Assembly: GCF_037975245.1 (NCBI RefSeq)
Contig: NC_092565.1
Location: 5,216,499-5,280,498 of the forward strand
Source of the DNA: Apostichopus japonicus
Lineage: Eukaryota > Echinodermata > Holothuroidea > Aspidochirotida > Stichopodidae
Direction of reading: 5' to 3'
Length of the DNA: 64,000 bases
Below the pieces are notes generated by a model. The model searched no databases and was not told where the DNA came from. It saw only the letters and a list, made by a program, of their open reading frames with translations. The position numbers were made by a program, and so were the translations under genes. Of the stretch, positions 37,196 to 49,290 are shown in pieces; position 1 is the stretch's first letter; each line of letters begins with the position of its first letter.

Positions 37196-40100
37196 ATGAA
37201 CTCTAATAACTATGTAGAAGGGTACCATAATGCATCTTGCCCGGTCCAAATAGTTTTTGACCAACTAAAATGACCAGTACTTCATCAGCTCTTAAATTAA
37301 TGTAAAAAAATTACTTTACGCCCTAATCAAGACTAGCACGCCTTGGACCACCTTACCAAATGGGTCATATGAATTCTTAACACATTGTAGAAGGATACCA
37401 TAATGCGTCTTGCCCGGTCCAAAGAGTGCTTGACCAATTAAAATGACCATTAAATCAACATTTTTTTAAAATAAATGTAACGGGAACTGAAATAAAAACA
37501 TTTGGGCCCTAATCAAATCCAGCACGCCTTGGACCGCCCAACCAATGGGTCATGGGAAGTCTGAGGACCTTGTAGAAGGGTAACATAATGCGTCTTGCCC
37601 GGTCCAAAGAGTGCTTGACCAATTTAAATGACCATTAAATCATTACTTCTTCTATGAGTGTAACGGGACCACGAAAAAGCTTTGGGCCCTAATCCATGCA
37701 GCACGCCTTGGACCACCTAACCAATGGGTAACATTAACTCTAAGGACATTGTAGAAGAGTACCATAATGCGTCTTGCCCGGTCCAAAGCGTGCTTGACCA
37801 ATTAAACTGACCATGAAATCATTACTTCATCATCGAGTGTAACGGGACCACGAAAAAGCTTTGGGCCCTAATCCATGCAGCACGCTTTGGACCACCAAAC
37901 CGATGGGTAACATGTACTCTAAGGACATTGTAGAAGAGTACCGTAATGCGTCTTGCCCGGTCCAAAGAGTGCTTGACCAATTTAAATGACCACTAAATCA
38001 TTACTTCTTTAATGAGTGTAATTGGACCATGAAAAAGCTTTGGGCCCTTATCCATGCAGCACGCTTTGGACCACCTAACCAATGGGTAACATGTACTCTA
38101 AGGACTTTGTAAAAGAGTACCATAATGCGTCTTGTCCGGTCCAAAGCGTGCTTGACCAATTAAACTGACCATTAAATCATTACTTCATCATCGAGTGTAA
38201 CGGGACCACGAAAAAGCTTTGGGCCCTAATCCATGCAGCACGCTTTGGACCACCAAACCGATGGTTAACATGAACTCTAAGGACATTGTAGAAGAGTACC
38301 ATAATGCGTCTTGCCCGGTCCAAAGCGTGCTTGACCAATTAAACTGACCATTAAATCATTACTTCATCATCGAGTGTAACGGGACCACGAAAAAGCTTTG
38401 GGCCCTAATCCATGCAGCACGCTTTGGACCACCAAACCGATGGTTAACATGAACTCTAAGGACATTGTAGAAGAGTACCATAATGCGTCTTGCCCGGTCC
38501 AAAGCGTGCTTGACCAATTTAAATGACCACTAAATCATTACTTCTTTAATGAGTGAAACGGGACCACGAAAAGCTTTGGGCCCTAATCCATGCAGCACGC
38601 TTTGGACCACCTAACCAATGGGTAATATAAACTCTAAGGACATTGTAGAAGAGTACCATAATGCGTCTTGCCCGGTCCAAAGAGTGCTTGACCAATTTAA
38701 ATGACCACTAAATCATTACTTCTTCAATGAGTGTAATTGGACCATGAAAAAGCTTTGGGCCCTAATCCATGCAGCACGCCTTGGACCACCTAACCAATGG
38801 GTAACATGTACTCTAAGGACATTGTAAAAGAGTACCATAATGCGTCTTGCCCGGTCCAAAGAGTGCTTGACCAATTTAAATGACCACTAAATCATTACTT
38901 CTTTAATGAGTGTAATTTGACCATGAAAAAGCTTTGGGCCCTAATCCATGCAGCACGCTTTGGACCACCTAACCAATGGGTAACATGTACTCTAAGGACA
39001 TTGTAAAAGAGTACCATAATGCGTCTTGCCCGGTCCAAAGCGTGCTTGACCATTTTAAATGACCACTAAATCATTACTTCTTTAATGAGTGTAATTGGAC
39101 CATGAAAAAGCTTTGGGCCCTAATCCATGCAGCACGCTTTGGACCACCTAACCAATCAGTAACATGTACTCTAAGGACATTGTAGAAGATTACCATAATG
39201 CGTCTTGCCCGGTCCAAAGCGTGCTTGACCAATTAAACTGACCATTAAATCATTACTTCATCATCGAGTGTAACGGGACCACGAAAAAGCTTTGGGCCTT
39301 TATCCATGCAGCACGCCTTGGACCACCTAACCAATGGGTAACATGTACTCTAAGGACATTGTAGAAGAGTACCGTAATGCGTCTTGCCCGGTCCAAAGAG
39401 TGCTTGACCAATTTAAATGACCACTAAATCATTACTTCTTTAATGAGTGTAATTGGACCATGAAAAAGCTTTGGGCCCTTATCCATGCAGCACGCTTTGG
39501 ACCACCTAACCAATGGGTAACATGTACTCTAAGGACTTTGTAAAAGAGTACCATAATGCGTCTTGCCCGGTCCAAAGCGTGCTTGACCAATTAAACTGAC
39601 CATTAAATCATTACTTCATCATCGAGTGTAACGGGACCACGAAAAAGCTTTGGGCCCTAATCCATGCAGCACGCTTTGGACCACCAAACCGATGGTTAAC
39701 ATGAACTCTAAGGACATTGTAGAAGAGTACCATAATGCGTCTTGCCCGGTCCAAAGCGTGCTTGACCAATTAAACTGACCATTAAATCATTACTTCATCA
39801 TCGAGTGTAACGGGACCACGAAAAAGCTTTGGGCCCTAATCCATGCAGCACGCTTTGGACCACCAAACCGATGGTTAACATGAACTCTAAGGACATTGTA
39901 GAAGAGTACCATAATGCGTCTTGCCCGGTCCAAAGCGTGCTTGACCAATTTAAATGACCACTAAATCATTACTTCTTTAATGAGTGAAACGGGACCACGA
40001 AAAGCTTTGGGCCCTAATCCATGCAGCACGCTTTGGACCACCTAACCAATGGGTAATATAAACTCTAAGGACATTGTAGAAGAGTACCATAATGCGTCTT

Positions 40101-40700
40101 GCCCGGTCCAAAGAGTGCTTGACCAATTTAAATGACCACTAAATCATTACTTCTTCAATGAGTGTAATTGGACCATGAAAAAGCTTTGGGCCCTAATCCA
40201 TGCAGCACGCTTTGGACCACCTAACCAATGGGTAACATGTACTCTAAGGACATTGTAAAAGAGTACCATAATGCGTCTTGCCCGGTCCAAAGAGTGCTTG
40301 ACCAATTTAAATGACCACTAAATCATTACTTCTTTAATGAGTGTAATTTGACCATGAAAAAGCTTTGGGCCCTAATCCATGCAGCACGCTTTGGACCACC
40401 TAACCAATGGGTAACATGTACTCTAAGGACATTGTAAAAGAGTACCATAATGCGTCTTGCCCGGTCCAAAGCGTGCTTGACCAATTTAAATGACCACTAA
40501 ATCATTGCTTCTTTAATGAGTGAAAAGGGACCACGAAAAAGCTTTGGGCCCTAATCCAGACCAGAACGCCTTGGACCACCTAACCGATGGGTCATATGAT
40601 TTTTTAAGACAGTGTAGAAGAGTACCATAATACGTCTTGCCAGGTCCAAAGTGTGCTTGACCAATTTAAATGACCACTACATCATCACTTCTTAAATGAG
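37195..40700 (+). repeat. Foldback left arm: ~20 tandem units of ~180 bp
   Basis: The landmark CTTGCCCGGTCCAAAG recurs about every 180 bp from about 37237 to 40649. Each typical unit holds a 13-bp inverted pair CACGCTTTGGACC/GGTCCAAAGCGTG enclosing a 7-bp pair GTACTCT/AGAGTAC. The outermost and innermost units are the most diverged. A block of several units is repeated at an offset of 1431 bp (8 units). Confidence 0.93.
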
Positions 40701-42000
40701 TGTCCATCTCATATGTTATGTATCGTGCGTTTAGTGTCAACCGTTAGCATTACAAATTGCACTTGGGACCCTCAAGGAATGAAAAAGAGAGAACTCGTTT
40801 CAAGTGCATTCCAATTAATGGCAGAATGTCTATATACATGGCCAAATTCTGTCGGAAAGTTTTTACAATTTAAAAAAGCCTCTTAATGACTTCCGAATTC
40901 ATCGATATGTTAGCATATAACACTTTAACTTACTCAAATCACTTACGAAATTTCAGCCTAATCAAAAGGGAAAAATTGCAATGTGGCAGATATTTGAACA
41001 CGATGGCATAAAGCGACAGCATCTTTCTATGGCTGTAGCAAGGCCGTAGCAAGGCTGTAGCAGGCTTGTAGCAGGCTTGCACTGTCATGATAGCCCAATG
41101 AAGCTTATGAAGCTTACAGCCGGAGAAACAATCAAAGAAATAAACCATCCCCTATATATATAGGCCTACCAAGTACCATGGTCCATGAATTAATGGTACA
41201 TGCAGTAACGTTCAAACATTGAACAATATCACTTTAACTCTCCTAACGTGGGTCAGAGACATTCGTAGTAGGAAAGATATTCCGATATTTCATTCATTTG
41301 GGAATACAAATGCAAAAAAGCAGTTAAACTGTCAACATGCTGCAGATTATTTCAGTTATCTATCAATTTTAATGGTTCGACGCAAGGGAGCAATCACGCT
41401 ATGATAAATATGAACTCTCAGCCTTTTAAAGGTATTCCATGGACGTTAAATGACGGTAGGCAGTCAGCTCGTACATCGGTATCAATTAGTTCGAGCCTAA
41501 TGTTCAAGCGCTCTTTTACGAGAGAAAACTTCTAGGAAACATCCTGAATGAATCATTCAATTACAATCAGAACGCATGGTCCTTTATTCCGCTCCTTCAA
41601 ATTTATCTCATGAAGTATTGAGTAATAGTGTATGGAACATCTTTGCACATAGATTGGTAAAAGTGTATCAATTCTACCAGATTAAAGTAATTTGGCATGA
41701 AAATTTTTCTTCTGCAAGTACATTTCAATCCAATCAGAGAATAAATGGGGAGTGGTGGGGGGGGGGGGGGTGGATATTAAGCATGTAATATTTCTCTTGA
41801 CTTCTATACTTCCATAATTGACTCAGCATATAGCCTAATTGATATTTACCGAAGAATTAATACATTAAATACAATTGTAAGTGATTAGAAAGTGTATTTT
41901 TGACTTAAATTAACAAACGCGAAATTGACCTTAAATCTAGCACTTTTGCTAATGGATTGAATGTGTTTTGTGTATTGTGTAAACTTTGTATAGCTAGATA
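40700..42000. other. Foldback central domain, left part
   Basis: Single-copy-looking AT-rich DNA with a small GCTGTAGCAAGGC direct repeat near 41030-41080. No coding sequence is recognisable. Confidence 0.5.
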
Positions 42001-43311
42001 CAGGGACGTAGCTAATGCATGATGATTGGGGGTTTAGTGGCTGAAATTCCAACTGGATGGGTTTTGGAGCCAGAAAATTCCGACTGCTGCCTTGTACCCC
42101 CCCCCCCCCCCCGCACTATACTCGTCAACGATACGGTCAGTGTCAGTCAGACACCCTATCTTTCGCGACTGCACTTTTGTTCCAAACTTTTCTCGGTACA
42201 TTTGTACCACTGGCCCTCACTTTACAAACTTATCAATCACTCTGGTTAAGCGAGTAAGCAACTGAGTACAAGTTATCTGCTTGATAAGCTACATAGACTA
42301 CTGACTAAAAAAGCTATGTTAATGTAACAAAGGGGAAACTTTTTTTCGAAAATTATATTCGACGACATAGTGAATTACCCAAAAATACAGTGCTTTTTCC
42401 TAGCGGGCTTAATATTATTTTCTTGGGGGTGGGGGTGGGGCTATTTATCACTCACATGAATAAAAAAAAAACATTGTTCACTTCATTCCAACTGAGCATT
42501 TGGAATGATGTGAACAATTAAACATTTTGCAGAAAAATGTTGAGTTGACGTTATACGATAAGTTGTCAATTAAACATTTTGCAGAAATTTTTTCAATTGC
42601 TCAATTGGAATGAAGTAAACAATTGAACATTTTGCCAAAAATGTCCAATTGACGAGATAAGATAAGTTGTCAATTAAACATTTCTCAGAAAAGTTTTTCA
42701 ATTGTTCTTATGGAATGAAGTAAACAAATGAACATTTTGCAGCAAAAAATGACTAATTGACGAGATTTGATTAGTTTTCAATTAAACATTTTTCACAAAA
42801 TTGTTCAATTACTCATTTAAAGCAAGTAAGCAATGCAACATTTTTCTGTTTTTTGATAACATTTTATCTTGTTATCTAAACAATTTACAGAAAAATTTCA
42901 CCTTATGGAGCAAAGTTTTTCTTATGTTGATGGCATTTTTAAGCTTCCGTAGATTAGCATTGAGCGTTTTAATAGTATATGTTGTGCAGAAGTTCTATTA
43001 GGCATTTTTTTTTAGAGTATTCAAAATCATACGAAGTTTTGTATGGTGGAGTATAAAGATCGCGACATACAATTTCTCATTGTGACAAGGAAATCGTAGC
43101 AAATATGACTGATTCAAGGTCAATTTTGACCGAAAATTTTAGGTCACTACAAGAATATTTGAAAATTCGAGTGCGCCAGTCGGAAAAATTCGAGTGCGAC
43201 AGTCGGAAATTCCGACTGTCGCACAAAAATTTTCCAACTTTCGTCAGTTTTACCAAGATTGGGGGGGGGGGGGGGATGAGACACCCCACACCCCCACTAG
43301 CGACGTCCTTG
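42001..43311. mobile_element. Nested hAT-like non-autonomous element
   Basis: The left end CAGGGACGTAGCTAATG and the right end CACTAGCGACGTCCTTG (reverse complement CAAGGACGTCGCTAGTG) form imperfect terminal inverted repeats in the hAT style. An 8-bp flank GCTAGATA (41993-42000) pairs with GCTAGATT (43312-43319), one mismatch, matching hAT target duplications. The interior has a poly-C tract near 42097, a poly-G tract near 43261, and three ~120-bp tandem units at 42470-42830 with CAATTAAACATTTTGCAGAA. No transposase frame is present. Confidence 0.8.
42470..42835. repeat. ~120-bp tandem repeat inside the nested element
   Basis: About three units carry TGAACATTTTGC, AATTGACGAGAT and TGGAATGAAGTAAACAA in the same order, with substitutions. 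Confidence 0.75.
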
Positions 43312-43319
43312 GCTAGATT

Positions 43320-44150
43320 ATGGACGTTATAATTAATAATTAGGTAGAACTGAATGAAAGGAAATCAACTAAAAAGTCACACTAACTCTGGTCTATGTTT
43401 AGTTGGAATAAACCCAGTGAGACTTTTTATGGTGGATTTGCCTTCTACACTCCAATAGAAACTTTCTATTGAAAAATCGCTAAGAGAAAGAACAAGCACA
43501 TGCATGGGAACACGATAAAATCAAAATGCATAGATTGGCACTATAGGGTAACTTGGATGGTTCATTACCAACTATGGCTAATGGAGATCATAAATAAATC
43601 AGAAAGGGATTTCGGCATAAAATATATGTCTGGGTAGACCTATTTCACTTGAAGACTATTTTGCTAAATAAACTATTAAAGTCAGTTTATCTCCGCTTGA
43701 CCCGAGATGACTGATTGTCTGTTTATAGCTCCATGGTCAGCTCTACAATGTAGCAGTGGAATCTTTCAGAATCTACGATGGGGGTTAAAGCGTTCAAAAC
43801 CACTTTCAAGAAGAGAGGCAAGAACACTTCTTTGTTCTTTGAATCTGTAAATATGTGAAGGGTTGACGGGTGAAATGAATGAAAGAAATAAAATTTAGTT
43901 CTATAAACGAATAATTAAAACAAAAACGTTTTCAGTTCGTTGCCAGTCTACAGAAATCACTTCATTCTGAAAATGTTGTTGCGCTAAGGGCCCTCCCTCC
44001 CCCCCCCCCAAAAAAGAAGAAGAGAGTGCGCGTGTGTTTCTCCGGAATGGGAAGGAAACTTTGTATGCTGATGATTGTAAAGCACCAATAAGCATTAAAC
44101 TTGCGAGCCAAAGGTGTTGCTTTTGTTTTGTATCACCACACTGGTACAGA
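43320..44150. other. Foldback central domain, right part, with a possible retroelement remnant
   Basis: At 43753-43858 (+) the frame reads QWNLSESTMGVKAFKTTFKK then RGKNTSLFF to a TGA. This loosely resembles the LWNSLPxSIRxxxSxxxFKxxLKTxLF end of non-LTR reverse transcriptase frames, followed by a short A-rich tail. The match is weak, there are no upstream reverse transcriptase motifs, and it could be chance. Confidence 0.3.
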
Positions 44151-46640
44151 CGTAGAGTTGAAATTCAAAAAAGAAGATATTGATGAATCTACTGGATAAT
44201 GATTGTGCATTAGTCGTTTGTATTGGTCAAATACTCTTTGGACCGGGTAAGACGCATTATGGAACTCTTCAACAATGTCCTTAGAATTCATAAGACCAAT
44301 TGGTTGGGTGGTCCGAGGCGTGCTGGTCTTCACAAGGGCCTAAACATATTTGCAGGTCCATTAACATTCATTAACGAAGTAATGATTTAGTGGTCATTTA
44401 AATTGGTCAAGCACTCTTTGGACCGGGCAAGACGCATCATGGTACCGTTCTACAATGTTCTTGGACTTCCTGTGACCTATTGGTTAGGTGGTCCAAGGCG
44501 TGCTGGTCTTGATTGGGGCCCAAAGCTTTTTCGTGGTCCCTTTACACTCATTGAAGAAGTAATGATTTAAAGGTCAGTTTAATTGGTCAAGCACGCTTTG
44601 GACCGGGCAAGACGCATTATGGTACTATTCTACAATGTCTTTAGAGTACATTTTACCGATTGGTTAGGTGGTCCAAAGCGTGCTGCATGGATGAGGGCCC
44701 AAAGCTTTTTCGTGGTCCCGTTACACTCGATGATGTAGTAATGATTTAGTGGTCATTTAAATTGGTCAAGCACTCTTTGGACCGGGCAAGACGCATTATG
44801 GTACTCTTCTACAATGTCCTTAGAGTACATGTTACCGATTGGTTAGGTGGTCCAAACCGTGCTGCATGGATTAGGGCCCAAAGTTTTTTCGCGGTCCCTT
44901 TGCACGCATTTAATAAGTAATGATTTAAAGGTCAGTTTAATTGGTCAAGCACGCTTTGGACCGGGCAAGACGCATTATGGTACTATTCTACAATGTCTTT
45001 AGAGTACATTTTACCCATTGGTTAGGTGGTCCAAAGCGTGCTGCATGGATTAGGGCCCAAAGTTTTTTCGTGGTCCCGTTACACTCGATGATGTAGTAAT
45101 GATTTAGTGGTCATTTAAATTGGTCAAGCACGCTTTGGACCGGGCAAGACGCATTATGGTACTCTTCTACAATGTCCTTAGAGTACATGTTACCCATTGG
45201 TTAGGTGGTCCAAAGCGTGCTGCATGGATTAGGGCCCAAAGCTTTTTCATGGTCCAATTACACTCATTAAAGAAGTAATGATTTAGTGGTCATTTAAATT
45301 GGTCAAGCACTCTCTGGACCGGGCAAGACGCATTATGGTACTCTTTTACATTGTCCTTAGAGTACATGCTACCCATTGGTTAGGTGGTCCAAAGCGTGCT
45401 GCATGGATGAGGGCCCAAAGCTTTTTCGTGGTCCCGTTACACTCGATGATGTAGTAATGATTTAGTGGTCATTTAAATTGGTCAAGCACGCTTTGGACCG
45501 GGCAAGACGCATTATGGTACTCTTCTACAATGTCCTTAGAGTACATGTTACCCATTGGTTAGGTGGTCCAAGGCGTGCTGCATGAATTAGGGCTCAAAGC
45601 TTTTTCATGGTCCCGTTACACTCGATGATGAAGTAATGATTTAATGGTCAGTTTAATTGGTCAAGCACGCTTTGGACCGGGCAAGACGCATTATGGTACT
45701 CTTTTACAATGTCCTTAGAGTACATGTTACCGATTGGTTAGGTGGTCCAAAGCGTGCTGCATGGATTAGGGCCCAAAGCTTTTTCATGGTCCAATTACAC
45801 TCATTGAAGAAGTAATGATTTAGTGGTCATTTAAATTGGTCAAGCACTCTTTGGACCGGGCAAGACGCATTATGGTACTCTTCTACAATGTCCTTAGAGT
45901 TTATATTACCCATTGGTTAGGTGGTCCAAGGCGTGCTGCATGGATTAGGGCCCAAAGCTTTTTCATGGTCCCGTTACACTCATTGATGAAGTAGTAATTT
46001 AGTGGTCATTTTAATTGGTCAAGCACTCTTTGGACCGGGCAAGACGCATTATGGTACTCTTCTACAATGTCCTTAGAGTTAATGTTACCCATTGGTTAGG
46101 TGGTCCAAGGCGTGCTGCATGGATTAGGGCCCAAAGCTTTTTCGTGGTCCCGTTACACTCATTAAAGAAGTAATGATTTAGTGGTCATTTATATTGGTCA
46201 AGCACGCTTTGGACCGAGCAAGACGCATTATGTTACCCTTCTACAAGGTCCTTAGACTTCCTATGACCCATTGGTTAGGCGGTCCAAGACGTGCTGGTTT
46301 TGATTAGGGCCCAAATGTTTTTATTTCAGTTCCCGTTACATTTATTTACAAAAATGTTGATTTAATGGTAATTTTAATTGGTCAAACACTCTTTGGACCG
46401 GGCAAGACGCATTATGGTATCCTTCTACAATGTGTTAAGAATTCATATGACCCATTGGTAAGGTGGTCCAAGGCGTGCTAGTCTTGATTAGGGCCTAAAG
46501 TGATTTTTTCTGGTCCAGTTACATTAATTTAAGAACTGATGAAGTACTGGTCATTTTAGTTGGTCAAGAACTATTTGGACCGGGCAAGATGCATTATGGT
46601 ACCCTTCCACATAGTCGTTACAGTTCATATGACCCATGGG
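44150..46640 (-). repeat. Foldback right arm: ~14 tandem units, inverted
   Basis: The landmark GGACCGGGCAAGACGC recurs about every 180 bp from about 44240 to 46578, the reverse complement of the left-arm unit. As on the left, units nearest the outer end and the centre are most diverged (for example GGACCGAGCAAG near 46215). Confidence 0.93.
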
Positions 46641-46816
46641 CCATTGATAAAACCTCTTTCCACGACCATATGTTGAACATCTTGTAAGAAGCTTTTGTCT
46701 TGCCAGAGGTGTTACGTCGATATCATTGTCGAATACGTAGCTGAATAGCTAGCTCAGTTACTCATACGCGAATATCGAACGAGGAACGGGGAATAAGTAT
46801 CTAACTTCACACCGGT
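46630..46816 (-). repeat. Foldback outer terminal domain, right
   Basis: Reverse complement of the left outer domain, ending at ACCGGT (46811-46816), then the duplicated target GCACACTGT. The terminal hexamer ACCGGT is itself palindromic. Confidence 0.92.
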
Positions 46817-47109
46817 GCACACTGTTTTCATACTGTTGATAAGTAACCAATTTCCAAAGTGTAATCATAGCCATAAACATAGCTAGTGCAGTTCTAATCG
46901 TCTCGCTGTCAGGTCCCTTTCGGCACCTTTCACATCTCGGTAAGGATGAATATTTATGGTGGAGAGAATTGGGGGAATGAAGAGAGGATGTCGTAAGGGT
47001 CAAACTCTGTTCATGTTCCCCTAATGCAGACGAACTCTAAAATGAAATAAATACAATCCACCTAAAATCGGTATCAACCGTCGAATAAATTTACTTCAGT
47101 CAATGAACA

Positions 47110-47260
47110 CCAGTGGCGTACTCTGGTAATTTTGTTATGGTGTGCATTTGAGCAGAATTCATATGATATAGCCGGGAATTCAAGTGATATACCGGGGGGG
47201 GGGGGGGGAGGGGCGGGTATCGGCATCATGTATGTGGGAAATATGGCTACCGCTATTAAC
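47110..47260. mobile_element. Possible one-ended hAT-like fragment
   Basis: CAGTGGCGTACTCTGG at about 47110 resembles an hAT terminus, followed by GTGATATACC and a 16-base G run. No partner end was found. Confidence 0.35.
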
Positions 47261-47375
47261 TATACTTAAGAAAGGACGAATACATATAGCTCGCATATTA
47301 GTCCCTGGTTAACATTGATGGAAGAGTATAGGACGTAGTACATGTAGCTAGCTAATGGGCATCCGGCCCTTAGGG

Positions 47376-47847
47376 TAAGGTGACCATATTTCCCTGACTG
47401 GAATCAGGGACATTTATTGCGTGACTGATATGGGGGAGGGGTATAAGGGGAGGTGGTGTCCCCCTCCCCTTTGAAAATTTTCAAGTGCCTAAGGTGCTTA
47501 GATGTAAAATGGGGATACTTAGAAGCACTTTTTAAATCAATTTTATTTCCAAAAATGTAGCTTTTTCTTAGCCTGAATTTACTTACTTTACAAAAGAGTG
47601 CTAGGCTAGATAGATCTAGCATATTCCACTTTACACTGGCCCACCTGAAATAATGGTTAGTTCCGTTTTGCGACTGCACACTTGACTAAATTTTGTTTTT
47701 ACAATATTTTTACTAATAATGTGGGATATTTTCGAAATTCCTGAACATTTGACGAATTGGGGACATTTTCGGAGACACTTGTTCATCGGGGACAGCACAC
47801 TGTATTCGGGGACTGTCCCCGAAAATCGGGGACGTCTGGTCACCTTA
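47376..47847. mobile_element. 472-bp hAT-type MITE
   Basis: Terminal inverted repeats TAAGGTGACCA (left) and TGGTCACCTTA (right) are flanked by a perfect 8-bp duplication CCTTAGGG at 47368-47375 and 47848-47855. Just inside each end is a small palindrome: TCCCTGACTGGAATCAGGGA on the left and GTCCCCGAAAATCGGGGAC on the right. Both could form hairpins. There is no coding capacity. The 8-bp duplication fits the hAT superfamily. Confidence 0.9.
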
Positions 47848-47972
47848 CCTTAGGGAACTTTGGGTTCGGTAAAGTAGGTAGGGGTGGGGGTTAGATGCTA
47901 AATGCTGTTACTATTTCCATCATATATCATTTGAATTACATATCATTTGAACTACATATATGCAAAGGCGTA

Positions 47973-48460
47973 CATGCTTCAGCAGTTAGAGTGCATGTCC
48001 ACCGCGCGGCCTCACAATCCTTAGGTTCCCGGATCAAAATTCCGCCAGGAGCCAGATTCTGTTGACCTATTCAAAAATCGCTGCGGTGCAGTGGTGATGT
48101 GCGGAGTCTTCCTTGGATTTGGTATTTCTAGTGTGTGGACTTGGGAATTAAAGGGGTTTGTTTCTGTTCTTCACTTGGTTTCGAAACAACTTTGTTCGTC
48201 ATGGTTGCACTGCAGTGATATCGAATGGGGTGCCTTTGCCAACCTCAGTATTTGAGAAAGTGGTCAGATGGTGGGTTATACACTCTCGTCCGTCTGACGG
48301 GGACGTTAAATGGCGGCCCCGGGAGCAGGAATTGGAGCGATCGAATTCACACCCTGCCTCGTTATCCTCTTCACACTTCTCGAGAGAGAAGGCTTCAAAT
48401 TTGCCGGTACGTGTTCCGATCCGATCTAACACGTACGGGAAGGGTCTCAAATAAGCTACT
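47973..48460 (+). repeat. tRNA-derived SINE-like region
   Basis: TTCAGCAGTTAGAGTGC (A-box-like, near 47980) and a GGATCAAAATTCC (B-box-like, near 48031) open the region. About 250 bp on is GACGGGGACGTTAAATGGCG, a type of block often seen in the conserved middle of marine invertebrate SINEs (from memory, not searched). Both strands carry 80-98-codon frames here with no family resemblance. Confidence 0.5.
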
Positions 48461-48469
48461 GTAAGGCCT

Positions 48470-49290
48470 CCTGCAGGATCATGATCCTTGGGTCTCTAAA
48501 CTAAATTAACTTAACTAACATTTCTGTCGTAGAACGTAATACAAGTACCTATTTTCTTTAATGTGTTACTAAATGCAAGCCTTTTGCAAGAAAGTCTCAT
48601 GACACGGACGGGGCCATCATCATCATCTCCTTCATCAGCCCCCCCCCCCCCCGGGTACCAAAGAGATGTGGCTGTGCATAATTAACCGTCCCGCCTTTCC
48701 TTCAGAATATTCAGGCCTTTATTTGACTATCATAATTATCTAAGAATACCTCTCATTCCTAAGTTAAAAGTAACGTGGCAAACCGATTCAAACAATATAG
48801 AACTGACTTCACCAAAACTGAAATGTCTGCGATGCTCTCCGGTGCGGTATAAATCCTTGATCCGCCTCTCTGAAGAACACTGCATGAAAAGGTGAAGAGG
48901 TAAGATTATGATTTATAAGCCTGGTCATATACCTGCAGAATATTCATCTTGGAAGGGTTAATCATTACAAAACTTACAAGTTTCTCGATCATCTTCATTA
49001 AACAAAGCCGCAGAACGACGTGTTGTGTACTTTGACCCCAGAGTTACCGGCACAGATACTACACATTGGCCCTAACCACCACGTGTCTTCTTAGGATTAG
49101 ATACACGTTACCCTCTGAGCATCAACAGGTGGAGGGGTTCCCATTATGACAAAAAACATCACTTTAATTACCCAGTATGTACCACCAAACTAAGAAACTT
49201 CATTTCATTGCTGCATTCTCCAACTGCAGACCTCAGCACGTGGTTCATTTAACTTCGATTTATTTTATCACTTCAAACCTACTAAAAATC
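48470..49290. other. Upstream region of the protease gene
   Basis: It contains a C tract near 48640 and an hAT-terminus-like CAGAGAGGCGGATCAAGG on the minus strand near 48855-48872. No promoter element is clear enough to call. Confidence 0.4.

Larger units (their letters stand above)
37010..46816. mobile_element. Foldback transposon with tandem-repeat inverted arms
   Basis: The ends are perfect inverted repeats beginning ACCGGTGTGAAGTTAGATAC; the first 42 bases are identical, and about 190 bp is nearly so. The element is flanked by a perfect 9-bp direct duplication, GCACACTGT, at 37001-37009 and 46817-46825. Each arm has a unique outer domain (~190 bp) and then a tandem array of a ~180-bp unit: about 20 copies on the left (37190-40700) and about 14 in opposite orientation on the right (44150-46640). 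The centre (40700-44150) has no transposase-like frame, so the element is non-autonomous. The architecture matches the Drosophila FB and sea urchin TU foldback families. A 9-bp duplication also fits Mutator-like elements; the superfamily is undetermined. It sits 650 bp upstream of the ABRAXAS1 start codon. Confidence 0.93.

Noticed and set aside
37195-40700. Regular spaced repeats as a CRISPR-like array or a satellite
   Set aside because: Whole ~180-bp units repeat with no unique spacers, and the array is part of a bounded element with inverted ends and a 9-bp duplication. The host is eukaryotic.
43753-43858. Non-LTR reverse transcriptase remnant
   Set aside because: Only a short, loose resemblance to the usual C-terminal FKxxLKTxLF wording, no upstream motifs; kept as a low-confidence note rather than a gene.
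48158-48454. Overlapping 98-codon (+) and 83-codon (-) frames
   Set aside because: They lie in a SINE-like repeat and resemble no protein family; the two frames mirror each other.
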